DNA of 64,000 bases from Mycobacterium numidiamassiliense (GTDB lineage Bacteria; Actinomycetota; Actinomycetes; Mycobacteriales; Mycobacteriaceae): assembly GCF_900157365.1 (NCBI RefSeq), contig NZ_FUEZ01000004.1, forward strand, positions 2,157,066 through 2,221,065, given 5' to 3'. The translations under genes and the position numbers were made by a program. The notes below the pieces were generated by a model, which ran no database searches, was not told where the DNA came from, and was given only the letters and a program-made list of their open reading frames with translations. Position 1 is the first letter of the stretch. Each line of letters opens with the position of its first letter. Shown one piece after another: positions 9,276 to 16,570 of this stretch.

Positions 9276-9322
9276 CCGTGTTCCCTTCGGTTGAGGCCCA
9301 GTGTGATCGAAACCTGATCGGT

Positions 9323-10141
9323 TCAGCGACCACGGAATTCCGGATCTCGCCGCTGCCGGAAGGCTTCCAGGCCTTCTTTGAAATCGCTTGTTCGACAGGA
9401 TAATTCGACGTTGTATAACTCCTGGTTCATGGACTGGTTCAGGGTCGCATGCGCACCGAAGCTCAGCGCCTGCTTGGCCAGCCCGATCGCCACGGTCGGG
9501 CCGTTCGCCAGCCGCGCCACCAGCTCATCGGCGGCCGCGCCCAGGTCGGCCCGATCGACGGCTTGGTGAATCATCCCCCAGTCGGCGGCATCGGCGGCGC
9601 CGACTTTCTCGCCGAGCAATAACATTCGCCTGGCCCGCGCGACGCCGACCAGCCGGGGCAGCAGCCATGTCGAACCCGAATCGGGGCTGAACCCTCGGTC
9701 GATGAACGGCTCCCAGAACACGGCGTCGGTGGCGGCCACCGCGAAGTCGGCGGCCAGTGCCAAGTTGGCGCCGATGCCTACCGCCCAGCCCTGCACACTG
9801 CACACGACCGGGAGCTGGATGGTGTGAATCAGCTCGATCAAGCGGTGGGCGGCGTGTGGAATTCTGCGCACCAGGTCACCGGTGCGGGGACGTTGTCCGC
9901 TGCTGTTGGTGGCCACCCAGTCGGCGCCGGCGCAGAAGTGGTCTCCGGCGCCGCGCAGGTGAATCGCGCGCAAGGAGTCGTCGGCAGCGGCGTCGGTCAG
10001 CGCCTCGACCAATGTCTCGATCATCAGTCGGCTCAACGAGTTACGCTGCGCCGGGCGATCGAATGTGAGTCGCAGAATCGCGCCGTCTCGGTGGACGGTC
10101 ACCGATCCCTCGGCATCGGCCTTTGCGGCCTCGTGACTCAC
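9323..10141 (-). CDS. enoyl-CoA isomerase-like crotonase family protein
   Basis: A 272-residue crotonase. It carries DHFCAGADW and VQGWAVGIGANLALA for the oxyanion hole and RGFSPDSGSTWLLPRLVG, in which Asp154 occupies the place of the single catalytic acid used by delta3,delta2-enoyl-CoA isomerases and PaaG-like enzymes. An isomerase or related role is therefore more likely than hydratase, though not certain. The start is GTG 10141. It is the first gene of a six-gene minus-strand operon; the gap upstream holds a TACAGTA-type inverted repeat 38-67 bases before this start, so the operon is probably under that operator. Confidence 0.89.
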   Translation of the reverse strand: MSHEAAKADAEGSVTVHRDGAILRLTFDRPAQRNSLSRLMIETLVEALTDAAADDSLRAIHLRGAGDHFCAGADWVATNSSGQRPRTGDLVRRIPHAAHRLIELIHTIQLPVVCSVQGWAVGIGANLALAADFAVAATDAVFWEPFIDRGFSPDSGSTWLLPRLVGVARARRMLLLGEKVGAADAADWGMIHQAVDRADLGAAADELVARLANGPTVAIGLAKQALSFGAHATLNQSMNQELYNVELSCRTSDFKEGLEAFRQRRDPEFRGR

Positions 10142-10178
10142 CGTCGGATCCGGCCTTTCTCGGCGATATGGTTACCCA

Positions 10179-10208
10179 TACAGTAGGCAATACGATTGCT
10201 ACGCTGTA
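10179..10208. promoter_or_regulatory. TACAGTA operator A (divergent promoter)
   Basis: The 129-base gap between the divergent starts at 10141 and 10271 holds an imperfect inverted repeat with outer arms TACAG/CTGTA and inner arms CAAT/ATTG around ACG. Its left half, TACAGTAGGCAATA, matches the right half of site E at 32157-32175 (TTACAGTAGGCAATA) and the reverse of site G at 45431-45444. It lies 38-67 bases before the minus operon and 63-92 before the plus operon, where a repressor would affect both. The binding protein is inferred, not known. Confidence 0.6.
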
Positions 10209-10270
10209 TAAGTTAGCAAGGATACGTTGCCGACGGAACAACCGGGTGAAACCAGGTAAGAGAGGTTCGC

Positions 10271-10945
10271 ATGGCCGATGGAACCTCACGGGGCGGTGAC
10301 GCCAAGTTCGGCGAGGCCCCGCTCGACCAGACCGTGGCCGCCGCGGGTGCCATGCGACGGCTGAGCTCCCTGCTGGTGTCCCTCGAACATCCGCACCCCA
10401 CGGTCGATGTCATGCTGGCGAAGTTCGACGAATGGGAGGGTGAGCTGGCCGCTGCCGCTCCCACCGACAGCTCGCCTCGCATCGGTGAGGTCGACGGCGA
10501 TCCGCGCCGCGTCTACCTCAACCATGCAACCGACATCGCTGCCTACAACCCGTGCTTTCCCGAGTATTCCTTCGACTACCTCGACGCCGACAACGCCGGC
10601 GGCCGCATCGTCTTCCCAGTGATTTACGAAGGACCGCCGGGACTCGTGCATGGCGGCTTTCTGGCGGTCTTTTTCGACTCCATCATTCAGCATCACAACT
10701 GCGTCACCGGTATGTCCGGCAAGACGCGTGGACTTTCGGTCACCTACCGCCGGCCGACGCCGCTGCTGACCGAGCTGCGCTTCGACGTCGCCCGGTCGCA
10801 GGTCGAGCGGGGTATCGCGTCGACGGCGCGGCTCCTGCTCGACGACGAAGTCCTCTGCACCGGCGAGGTCAACACGTTGGCATCGACGCCGGACAAACTG
10901 GCCGGAACCAGATTCGGCAGGCGGCGAAAGGAACCCAGCGCATGA
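10271..10945 (+). CDS. hotdog-fold acyl-CoA thioesterase (PaaI/THEM4-like)
   Basis: A 224-residue protein whose C-terminal half is a hotdog domain: GPPGLVHGGFLAVFFDSII places the HGG turn at residues 127-129, followed by TRGLSVTYRRPTPL, the strand that lines the acyl tunnel. Such enzymes hydrolyse acyl-CoA to free acid and CoA. The first 100 residues are a helical extension seen in longer mycobacterial members. ATG 10271 follows AAGAGAGG. It overlaps the next crotonase gene as ATGA and is transcribed away from the ligase/crotonase operon from the same TACAGTA-containing region. A similar HGG thioesterase is encoded at 36738-37358. Confidence 0.83.
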   Translation: MADGTSRGGDAKFGEAPLDQTVAAAGAMRRLSSLLVSLEHPHPTVDVMLAKFDEWEGELAAAAPTDSSPRIGEVDGDPRRVYLNHATDIAAYNPCFPEYSFDYLDADNAGGRIVFPVIYEGPPGLVHGGFLAVFFDSIIQHHNCVTGMSGKTRGLSVTYRRPTPLLTELRFDVARSQVERGIASTARLLLDDEVLCTGEVNTLASTPDKLAGTRFGRRRKEPSA

Positions 10946-11841
10946 CCGACTCGAGTGCTTCGGATGATCGCGTGCTGTTCGAGCTCGATCCCGACCGGCG
11001 CATCGCCACGATCACACTCAACAATCCCAAGCAGCGCAACTCTTATGACGCCGCCATGCGCGAGGCCCTAGCCCGTTGTCTGGATCGCGTCGCCGAAGAC
11101 GACGACATCACCGTCGTACTGCTACGTGGCGCCGGCGGCGTCTTTTCCACCGGCGCCGACATGAACAACGCCTACGGCTGGTACGGGCCGAAGGGCCAAG
11201 GCGGGCAGGATGATTCAGCAGCCAAGCGACGTCCCAGCCAACGCAGACGACTTACCGTGGACCGCAAGTCATTTAGCTTCTACCACAATTTCATGGGCTT
11301 CCCGAAGGTGACCGTGGGGGAGATCGCCGGCTACGCCCTGGGTGGTGGCTTCGAGATGGCGCTGATGACCGACATCTCCGTGATTGCGCGCGACACGAAG
11401 ATCGGCATGCCGGCCACCCGCTTCCTCGGTCCCGCGCTGGGCAGCCTGCACATGTTCTTTCACCGGCTCGGGCCGGTGTTGTCCCGGCGTCTGCTGCTGA
11501 CCGGTGACATCATCGAAGCCGGCGAGCTCGAGCACCTCGGAATCTTCACCGACACTTGCGATCCCGGCTCCGTGACGGCCCGGGCCCGGTACTGGGCGGA
11601 GAAGGTGGCGAAGATGCCCGCCGACGGCGTCGTCATCGCCAAGGAGGCTTTCCGGCTGGTCGAACAGAGCCAGGCATACAACGGCGAGGAAGTAGCGAGC
11701 TATCTCTTCCACGCATACGGCACGAACCTGCAATTCGGGCCGGACGAGTTCAACTTCGTCAAAACCCGTGCCCAGCACGGCACCAAGGAAGCATTCCGGC
11801 TACGCGACGAACACTTCCACGTCCCGGAACCCGAAGCGTGA
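10942..11841 (+). CDS. enoyl-CoA hydratase/isomerase (crotonase) family protein, with insertion
   Basis: A 299-residue crotonase, longer than its paralogues because of a charged insertion (about residues 80-108, KGQGGQDDSAAKRRPSQRRR) after the first oxyanion strand GVFSTGADMNNAYGW. The second strand is IAGYALGGGFEMALM. The glutamate slots of hydratases read Ala158 (MPATRF) and Arg (SRRLLLTG), again non-canonical. The ATG at 10942 overlaps the thioesterase stop as ATGA, so the frame to the left of it is a shadow. It converges on the TetR gene 17 bases downstream. The reaction is not predictable beyond acyl-CoA chemistry. Confidence 0.88.
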   Translation: MTDSSASDDRVLFELDPDRRIATITLNNPKQRNSYDAAMREALARCLDRVAEDDDITVVLLRGAGGVFSTGADMNNAYGWYGPKGQGGQDDSAAKRRPSQRRRLTVDRKSFSFYHNFMGFPKVTVGEIAGYALGGGFEMALMTDISVIARDTKIGMPATRFLGPALGSLHMFFHRLGPVLSRRLLLTGDIIEAGELEHLGIFTDTCDPGSVTARARYWAEKVAKMPADGVVIAKEAFRLVEQSQAYNGEEVASYLFHAYGTNLQFGPDEFNFVKTRAQHGTKEAFRLRDEHFHVPEPEA

Positions 11842-11857
11842 CAACTGAATCTGGCAA

Positions 11858-12649
11858 CTAGCTGTCCGCTGTCGCCTTGGTTTGACCGCGCTGACCGGCT
11901 GACTTGGTCGCCTTTCGTGCCCGAGACGGCGCCGCCTTGGTGCCCGTCGAACCTTCTTCGATCAAGTGGCTGGCGTGGTCGAGGATGCACGTGAGGCCGT
12001 ACTCGAAGTTGGTTTCGTCGGGCGCCCCGATCCGGTGACCAATCCGGGTGACTTGAGACAGCAGCGGAGTATTTTCGGGGTCGATCGCAACAGCGTCCTC
12101 GATGGCTCGCGGTCCGACGTCCGACGACTGGTTCTTCTCGTACAGCCGTTGCAGTACCACTGATCCGCGGACGTGAACCGAAATCGCGGAATAGGTGTCA
12201 AAGGCGTCTTCCGGCGATAGCCCGGCCTCGACCAGATTGGCGATTGCCTTTTCCATCTCCAGGGCGCCCATTCGCGCCGCTTTTGGGCTGAGCGCGGCAC
12301 GAATCAAAATCAGGTCGCACAGAATTGGGTTGCCCATGAAGGTCTTACGCATCAAACGCGCGTGATTGCGCAACGTCTCACGCCAGTCGCTGGCCTCGAC
12401 GTACGGAGTGGCGAACACGTATTTACTCAACGCGCGATCGGACATCGCATCGAGGAGATCGTCCTTCTTGCGGAAGTACCAGTAGATGCTGGTCACACCG
12501 ACGCCGAGATGTTTGCCGAGCAGGGGCATGCTCAGGTTGTCTATCGATACCTGCTCAGCGAGTTCGAATGCGCCGCTAATGATGTCATCGGGATTGATGG
12601 ACCCCCGTTCGCGTCGCTGACGTTTATCGGCGGTTGCCTGTTTTGCCAC
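11858..12649 (-). CDS. TetR-family transcriptional regulator
   Basis: A 263-residue regulator with an N-terminal TetR helix-turn-helix: INPDDIISGAFELAEQ, then LSMPLLGKHLGVGVTSIYWYF, which contains the recognition helix ending in the diagnostic YWYF. The ligand-binding domain is longer than average and ends in a basic Lys/Arg/Ala-rich tail. I chose GTG 12649 because GGAGG sits 8 bases upstream; ATG 12664 and a GTG farther out are alternatives. It is divergent from the SDR/lyase operon at 12880. The gap between them contains TACTGTAA (site B), so it is the best local candidate for the repressor of the TACAGTA regulon, including itself. That is inference from position. Confidence 0.88.
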   Translation of the reverse strand: MAKQATADKRQRRERGSINPDDIISGAFELAEQVSIDNLSMPLLGKHLGVGVTSIYWYFRKKDDLLDAMSDRALSKYVFATPYVEASDWRETLRNHARLMRKTFMGNPILCDLILIRAALSPKAARMGALEMEKAIANLVEAGLSPEDAFDTYSAISVHVRGSVVLQRLYEKNQSSDVGPRAIEDAVAIDPENTPLLSQVTRIGHRIGAPDETNFEYGLTCILDHASHLIEEGSTGTKAAPSRARKATKSAGQRGQTKATADS

Positions 12650-12810
12650 TACGGGCACCTCCATCAAAATGTATCCTGTGCATGCGATCTGCAATTGCTT
12701 CACCGGCTGACGTAAACCTACCGGCAGATCCGCTCTCACCTGCGCTTATGTGGGCGTGTCGCCGCTCGGCGATGACCGCCAACTCGCCTCTCATTCACTT
12801 TTCCTTCTGC

Positions 12811-12831
12811 TACTGTAATACCTATCGTAGG
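12811..12831. promoter_or_regulatory. TACAGTA operator B
   Basis: In the 230-base gap between the TetR gene and the SDR gene, TACTGTAA at 12811-12818 is followed by the small palindrome CCTATCGTAGG (12821-12831). Read on the minus strand it gives GATAGGTATTACAGTA, which matches site C at 15624-15650 (GATAGGTATACAGTA) apart from one base. It lies 49-69 bases before the SDR start. The rest of the gap shows no other gene or strong repeat. Confidence 0.55.
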
Positions 12832-12879
12832 CTTTTTGGTATATGACGCTGGGCGGGCAAAGATGACCGGGCGTAAGTC

Positions 12880-13677
12880 GTGGATCTAGGGCTGGCGAAT
12901 GCCGCAGCAGTAGTGGTCGGCGGTAGCCGGGGCATGGGTTTGGCCACCGCGCGCTGCCTTGCGGAGGACGGCGCCCGGGTAGCGGTGATCGGCCGGACGC
13001 AGGACGCTCTCGATAGCGCGGTCGTCGATCTGGCGGGTCGCGGTAGCCCGGACGCTCTCGGCCTTGTCGTCGACATCGGGGACGCAACGCAGGTAGAAAA
13101 AGCGTTCGCCGATCTCGGGGAGCGATGGGGCGGCGAACTAAACGTGCTCATCAACACGGTCGGTCCGGGTGCGGCGGGCAGCTTCGAAGACCTCACCGAC
13201 GACCAGTGGCTGCAATCCGTCGAGGACGGCGTGCTGGGCATGGTGCGCTGCGTGCGCACGGCACTTCCCTTGCTGCGCAAGGCGCAATGGGCGCGGATCG
13301 TCAACTTTTCGGCGCATTCCACGCAACGACAAAGCGTCATGCTGCCCGCGTACACCGCGGCCAAGTCGATGCTCACCAGCGTCTCGAAGAACCTCTCGTT
13401 GTCGTTGGCCAAGGACGAGATCCTGGTCAACGTGGTGTCGCCGGGCAGCATCGCGTCGGAGTCACTCGTCGGGTGGGCTGAATCCGTCGGTGTCGACGGC
13501 CATGACCCCTACCGCCTCATGGAGGCCATCGACAAGCATTTCGGCCATCCCGCGCACATGCCCCGGGCCGGCCTGCCGCAGGAGATCGGACCCGTCGCCG
13601 CGTTCCTGGCGTCGCGGCGCAATTCTTACATGACCGGAGCGAACATCAACGTCGATGGTGGTTCGGACTTCACCTGA
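12880..13677 (+). CDS. short-chain dehydrogenase/reductase
   Basis: A 265-residue NAD(P)-dependent oxidoreductase of the classical SDR fold. The cofactor loop is GGSRGMG (residues 14-20), the catalytic region has NFSAHS (Ser145 or 148) and the pair Tyr159-Lys163 in AYTAAK, and NVVSPGSIASES follows as the usual loop. The C-terminal GANINVDGGSDFT is typical of reductases of the FabG/3-oxoacyl type. GTG 12880 is the only in-frame start that is not blocked by a stop upstream. It starts an operon with the lyase-like gene at 13711 under site B. A 3-hydroxyacyl or steroid alcohol is a plausible substrate but not shown. Confidence 0.9.
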   Translation: MDLGLANAAAVVVGGSRGMGLATARCLAEDGARVAVIGRTQDALDSAVVDLAGRGSPDALGLVVDIGDATQVEKAFADLGERWGGELNVLINTVGPGAAGSFEDLTDDQWLQSVEDGVLGMVRCVRTALPLLRKAQWARIVNFSAHSTQRQSVMLPAYTAAKSMLTSVSKNLSLSLAKDEILVNVVSPGSIASESLVGWAESVGVDGHDPYRLMEAIDKHFGHPAHMPRAGLPQEIGPVAAFLASRRNSYMTGANINVDGGSDFT

Positions 13678-13710
13678 CGCGAAATCGATTGGCCGACAAA
13701 GGGAGTGAAC

Positions 13711-14718
13711 ATGGCGAAGGCTAGCGAGGCGCGCGTGTGGGCGCGGGGGGCATTGCGGGGGATTGGTGACTCCCTCTACACGCCGTTCTGTGGAACCGAC
13801 GGTGACGACATCGACTGGGACGCCTATCGGACATTGGTGCGCTACTGCGTAGGTGACCTCGGGCACCCGATGTTGTGGTGCACCAGCGGCATTGCCGAGT
13901 TCTGGTCGTTGACCCTCGATGAGCGTAAACGACTGTTGGAGGTGGCCATTGAGGAGGCCCGCAGTCTGAATCCGCACGTCGTCATTCAGGCCTGTACGGC
14001 GGCGACGTCGGCGAAGGACTGTCTTGACCTGACGCTGCACGCCCAGGAGGCGGGCGCAGACATCGCCTACATCCAGACGCCGATGATGGAGGCCCACGGC
14101 GGCGAGGGTGTGTTGAGGTTCTTCAAATACGTTGCCGCACGTACCGATATCGCGCTGGGCATGTTCAACTCCCCGTCCTCCGGTTACGTGCTGACCCCGG
14201 CCGAGAGCGCACGGATCTACGACGAGGTGCCCGCGGTGTGCGCCACCAAGGAGGGCGCCTTCCGGCCGGAGGCGAGTCGGCGCCTGCATGAGTTGGCGCC
14301 AGCCCTTGCGGTGTGGGAATGCGACAGGACCGTCTACCGCGCCGGGTGGTTGCGGGCCGGGATCGTTTGTCCTGCACAACTAGGGACGGCCGGCTACCTG
14401 TTCGAGACCCCGCAGCGTCGGCTGTTCTCCGAATACTGGGAGCTTGTGCTCAACGACAAACTGCTTGAGGCAATGGATTACGGACGTGAGTCCGGCATGG
14501 ACCAATTCGACCTGGATATCGGATCGTGGTGGACCTGCTATCCCGGGCGGGCGGACTACTTCACCCACTGGGGCGGTGCGTTCAAATACGCGGCGTCGTT
14601 GTTGGGGTTGCCCATCGGCGCCTACCCGCATTCCCGGCCGCCGCAAGCCGAGCTTCCGCCGGAGGCCAAGGCGCAGATCGAGGGCGCCTATCGCCGGCTC
14701 GGGCTCGTGTCCGCGTAG
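13711..14718 (+). CDS. dihydrodipicolinate synthase-family aldolase/lyase
   Basis: A 335-residue class I aldolase-like protein of the DapA/N-acetylneuraminate lyase superfamily. The Schiff-base lysine is visible as Lys180 in VCATKEGAF. The tyrosine of the proton relay, normally within TPYYN, is absent: here the stretch reads QTPMMEAHGG, so a different chemistry is expected. Similar proteins occur in aromatic and steroid degradation clusters as aldolase or hydratase-aldolase enzymes that cleave side chains; that is inference. ATG 13711 is preceded by GGGAG 5 bases away; a GTG 6 bases earlier is too close to it. The SDR upstream is probably cotranscribed. Confidence 0.85.
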   Translation: MAKASEARVWARGALRGIGDSLYTPFCGTDGDDIDWDAYRTLVRYCVGDLGHPMLWCTSGIAEFWSLTLDERKRLLEVAIEEARSLNPHVVIQACTAATSAKDCLDLTLHAQEAGADIAYIQTPMMEAHGGEGVLRFFKYVAARTDIALGMFNSPSSGYVLTPAESARIYDEVPAVCATKEGAFRPEASRRLHELAPALAVWECDRTVYRAGWLRAGIVCPAQLGTAGYLFETPQRRLFSEYWELVLNDKLLEAMDYGRESGMDQFDLDIGSWWTCYPGRADYFTHWGGAFKYAASLLGLPIGAYPHSRPPQAELPPEAKAQIEGAYRRLGLVSA

Positions 14719-14767
14719 CCGACCGCGAAAACGAATTGCAATTGGCGGCGTGGCGCCCACCACGACG

Positions 14768-15046
14768 TCAGCTGGGGGCTCCACCGGCTGCGGTGTCGGC
14801 CGGGGACGGCGCGGACGCTTCACTGTCGGCATCGGCATCGGCATCGGCGGGCTGCGTTGCTTTCTCGGAGTGCGGATGTTCGCCCCGAGTTCGACGACGT
14901 CGCACCCACAAGGCGACGGCGACGAGAGCGGCTAGCGGCCATACCGACAAAAGAAGCTGAGCGCCCGCCAGCGCCCCTTGGATCCGCAACGCCGCGGACC
15001 GCACCTGCTTCAGACGGTTCAGAATTGTTTTCGCGATCGAACTCAC
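14768..15046 (-). CDS. small single-pass membrane protein, unknown
   Basis: A 92-residue protein with a basic N-terminal half, one hydrophobic segment (LAGAQLLLSVWPLAALVAVALWV, about residues 25-47), a basic stop-transfer RRRRTR and an acidic, alanine-rich tail (ADADADADSEAS). The tail is written by a short GGCATC tandem repeat on the opposite strand. I chose GTG 15046 because GAGGGG lies 8 bases upstream; the frame continues to 15115 without a better signal. It converges on the lyase gene. No family recognised, and an opposite-strand frame also exists here, so the call is moderate. Confidence 0.5.
   Translation of the reverse strand: MSSIAKTILNRLKQVRSAALRIQGALAGAQLLLSVWPLAALVAVALWVRRRRTRGEHPHSEKATQPADADADADSEASAPSPADTAAGGAPS
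14827..14850. repeat. GGCATC hexanucleotide tandem repeat, four copies
   Basis: Four consecutive GGCATC units occur in the 3' part of the small membrane-protein gene; they encode the alternating Ala-Asp tail of that protein. The frame is kept, so copy-number changes would lengthen or shorten the acidic tail by two residues at a time. Confidence 0.6.
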
Positions 15047-15199
15047 TAGTGATCCCCTCGGTGCCCAACTGTCCGGATTGGCTTGCTGTCGGTAACCCCG
15101 AGATCGCCGGTCCAAACCCGCACGCTTACCAAGACGCTGAGCGGGGCATACGGTGAGGGTTACTCGCCTGGCGTCGGGCCGGTGTCGGAAGGATCGTCA

Positions 15200-15472
15200 A
15201 TGCTTACCTTGGGCGTTATCGGCTGGATCGTCATCGGCGGCCTGGCCGGCTGGATCGGCAGCAAGCTCATGGGGACCGACGCCCGGATGGGGCTGGTGCT
15301 CAACATCGTGGCCGGCATCATCGGCGGCTTGATCGGCGGCTTCGTGCTCCGCGGCGTCGGTGTGGAAGTGGCAGGCCGCGGCCTGCTGTTCTCGTTTCTA
15401 ACCTGTCTGCTGGGGGCGGTCATCCTGTTGGGAATCGTCAGGCTCATCGGTCGGGGCCGCACGTCGCGCTAG
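15200..15472 (+). CDS. transglycosylase-associated (GlsB/YeaQ/YmgE) family membrane protein
   Basis: A 90-residue protein made almost entirely of three hydrophobic segments with glycine zippers: GVIGWIVIGGLAGWIGSKL, then NIVAGIIGGLIGGFVL and LLFSFLTCLLGAVILLGIVRLI. The pattern GWIGSKLMG...LNIVAGIIGGLIGG is diagnostic of the GlsB/YeaQ family, small inner-membrane proteins induced by stress in many bacteria and of unclear biochemistry. ATG 15200 follows GGAAGGA. The gene stands alone between the small membrane protein and the 15697 operon and is probably unrelated to the acyl-CoA genes. Confidence 0.87.
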   Translation: MLTLGVIGWIVIGGLAGWIGSKLMGTDARMGLVLNIVAGIIGGLIGGFVLRGVGVEVAGRGLLFSFLTCLLGAVILLGIVRLIGRGRTSR

Positions 15473-15623
15473 GGATCACCAATCCGGTTGAATCCTTGCT
15501 TTTTCTGGGAATTGACCGCCCGCGCAACACCCTCACCGACGCCGTCGGGACCCACGGTTCGGCCACCCGAAATCCGCTGTTTGATCGCGGTTTGCGGTGC
15601 CGCGTCGGCGGTTGTGGAACGCG

Positions 15624-15650
15624 GTACCGATAGGTATACAGTATGGGTAC
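15624..15650. promoter_or_regulatory. TACAGTA operator C
   Basis: The 224-base gap before the gene at 15697 ends with a quasi-palindrome whose outer arms are GTACC and GGGTAC around TATACAGTAT (TACAGTA at 15637-15643). The left part GATAGGTATACAGTA nearly repeats the reverse of site B. It lies 47-73 bases before the start at 15697, overlapping the expected promoter. The remainder of the gap holds no recognisable gene. Confidence 0.55.
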
Positions 15651-15696
15651 AAAAGCCCACTGGATCCGGTAGTACACGCATGAGGAGGTGCCGCGG

Positions 15697-16536
15697 ATGT
15701 CCGGCAGCGACGGTGCTTCCGATGCGGTGCTCTACGAGGCCACGGACAGCGGCGTCGCAATCCTGACCTTCAACCGACCGGAGCGGCTCAACGCGTGGGG
15801 TCCCGACATCGCCGCCGGGTTCTACGCCGCCATCGACCGTGCCGAACACGATCCGGCGATCCGGGCGATCGTGCTGACCGGGCGTGGCAGGGGATTTTGT
15901 GCCGGCGCCTATCTCGGCCCGCCGCGGTCGGCGGACAAGGTCGGCGAGTCGATGGAGAATGCGGGCAATGCCAACCTGGATGACTTGGTCGGCGAACGGC
16001 CGCCCCATTTCGTGACAACCCTGCGCAAGCCCGTCATCGCTGCGATCAATGGTTCGTGCGTCGGCATCGGGCTCACTCAGGCGCTGATGTGTGACGTCCG
16101 GTTCGCCGCCGCCGGGGCGAAGTTCGCCGCGGTCTTCGCTCGCCGCGGGCTGATCGCCGAATTCGGCATCTCGTGGATCCTTCCTCGCCTGACCAGCGTG
16201 GGAGTTGCCCTGGACCTGCTGCTGAGCGCGCGCACCTTCCTCGCCGAGGAGGCCGCCGAACTGGGCCTGGTCAAAGAAGTCGTGCCAGGCGATGAGCTGA
16301 TGAAGCGCGCCCTGGAATACGCCGAGGACATCGCTGCCAACTGCTCGCCTACGGCGATGTCGGTGATCAAGCGTCAAGTCTACGGAGACACCGTGCGCGA
16401 TGTCGTGGAAGCCAATTCGCTTGCGGGCGTTCTCCTTCAAGAGTCGCTGCCGCGTCCGGATGTCATCGAGGGGATCACCAGCTTCCTCGAAAAGCGGCCG
16501 CCGCAGTTCCCCTCGCTGCGCCCAACCGACGCTTAG
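15697..16536 (+). CDS. enoyl-CoA hydratase/isomerase (crotonase) family protein
   Basis: A 279-residue crotonase with LTFNRPERLNAWG, oxyanion strands GFCAGAYLG (Tyr where Asp is usual) and INGSCVGIGLTQALM, and RRGLIAEFGISWILPRL, in which Glu155 occupies the single-acid isomerase-type position. ATG 15697 follows GAGGAGG at 8 bases; the GTG 9 bases earlier overlaps that ribosome site and is not used. It is the first gene of an operon with a FadD19-like ligase, an amidohydrolase and a split acyl-CoA dehydrogenase, headed by site C. Probably acts on an enoyl-CoA made by the dehydrogenase pair. Confidence 0.9.
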   Translation: MSGSDGASDAVLYEATDSGVAILTFNRPERLNAWGPDIAAGFYAAIDRAEHDPAIRAIVLTGRGRGFCAGAYLGPPRSADKVGESMENAGNANLDDLVGERPPHFVTTLRKPVIAAINGSCVGIGLTQALMCDVRFAAAGAKFAAVFARRGLIAEFGISWILPRLTSVGVALDLLLSARTFLAEEAAELGLVKEVVPGDELMKRALEYAEDIAANCSPTAMSVIKRQVYGDTVRDVVEANSLAGVLLQESLPRPDVIEGITSFLEKRPPQFPSLRPTDA

Positions 16537-16570
16537 GACGCGGAAAGGACGATTATGGGCGGCTCCTGCC

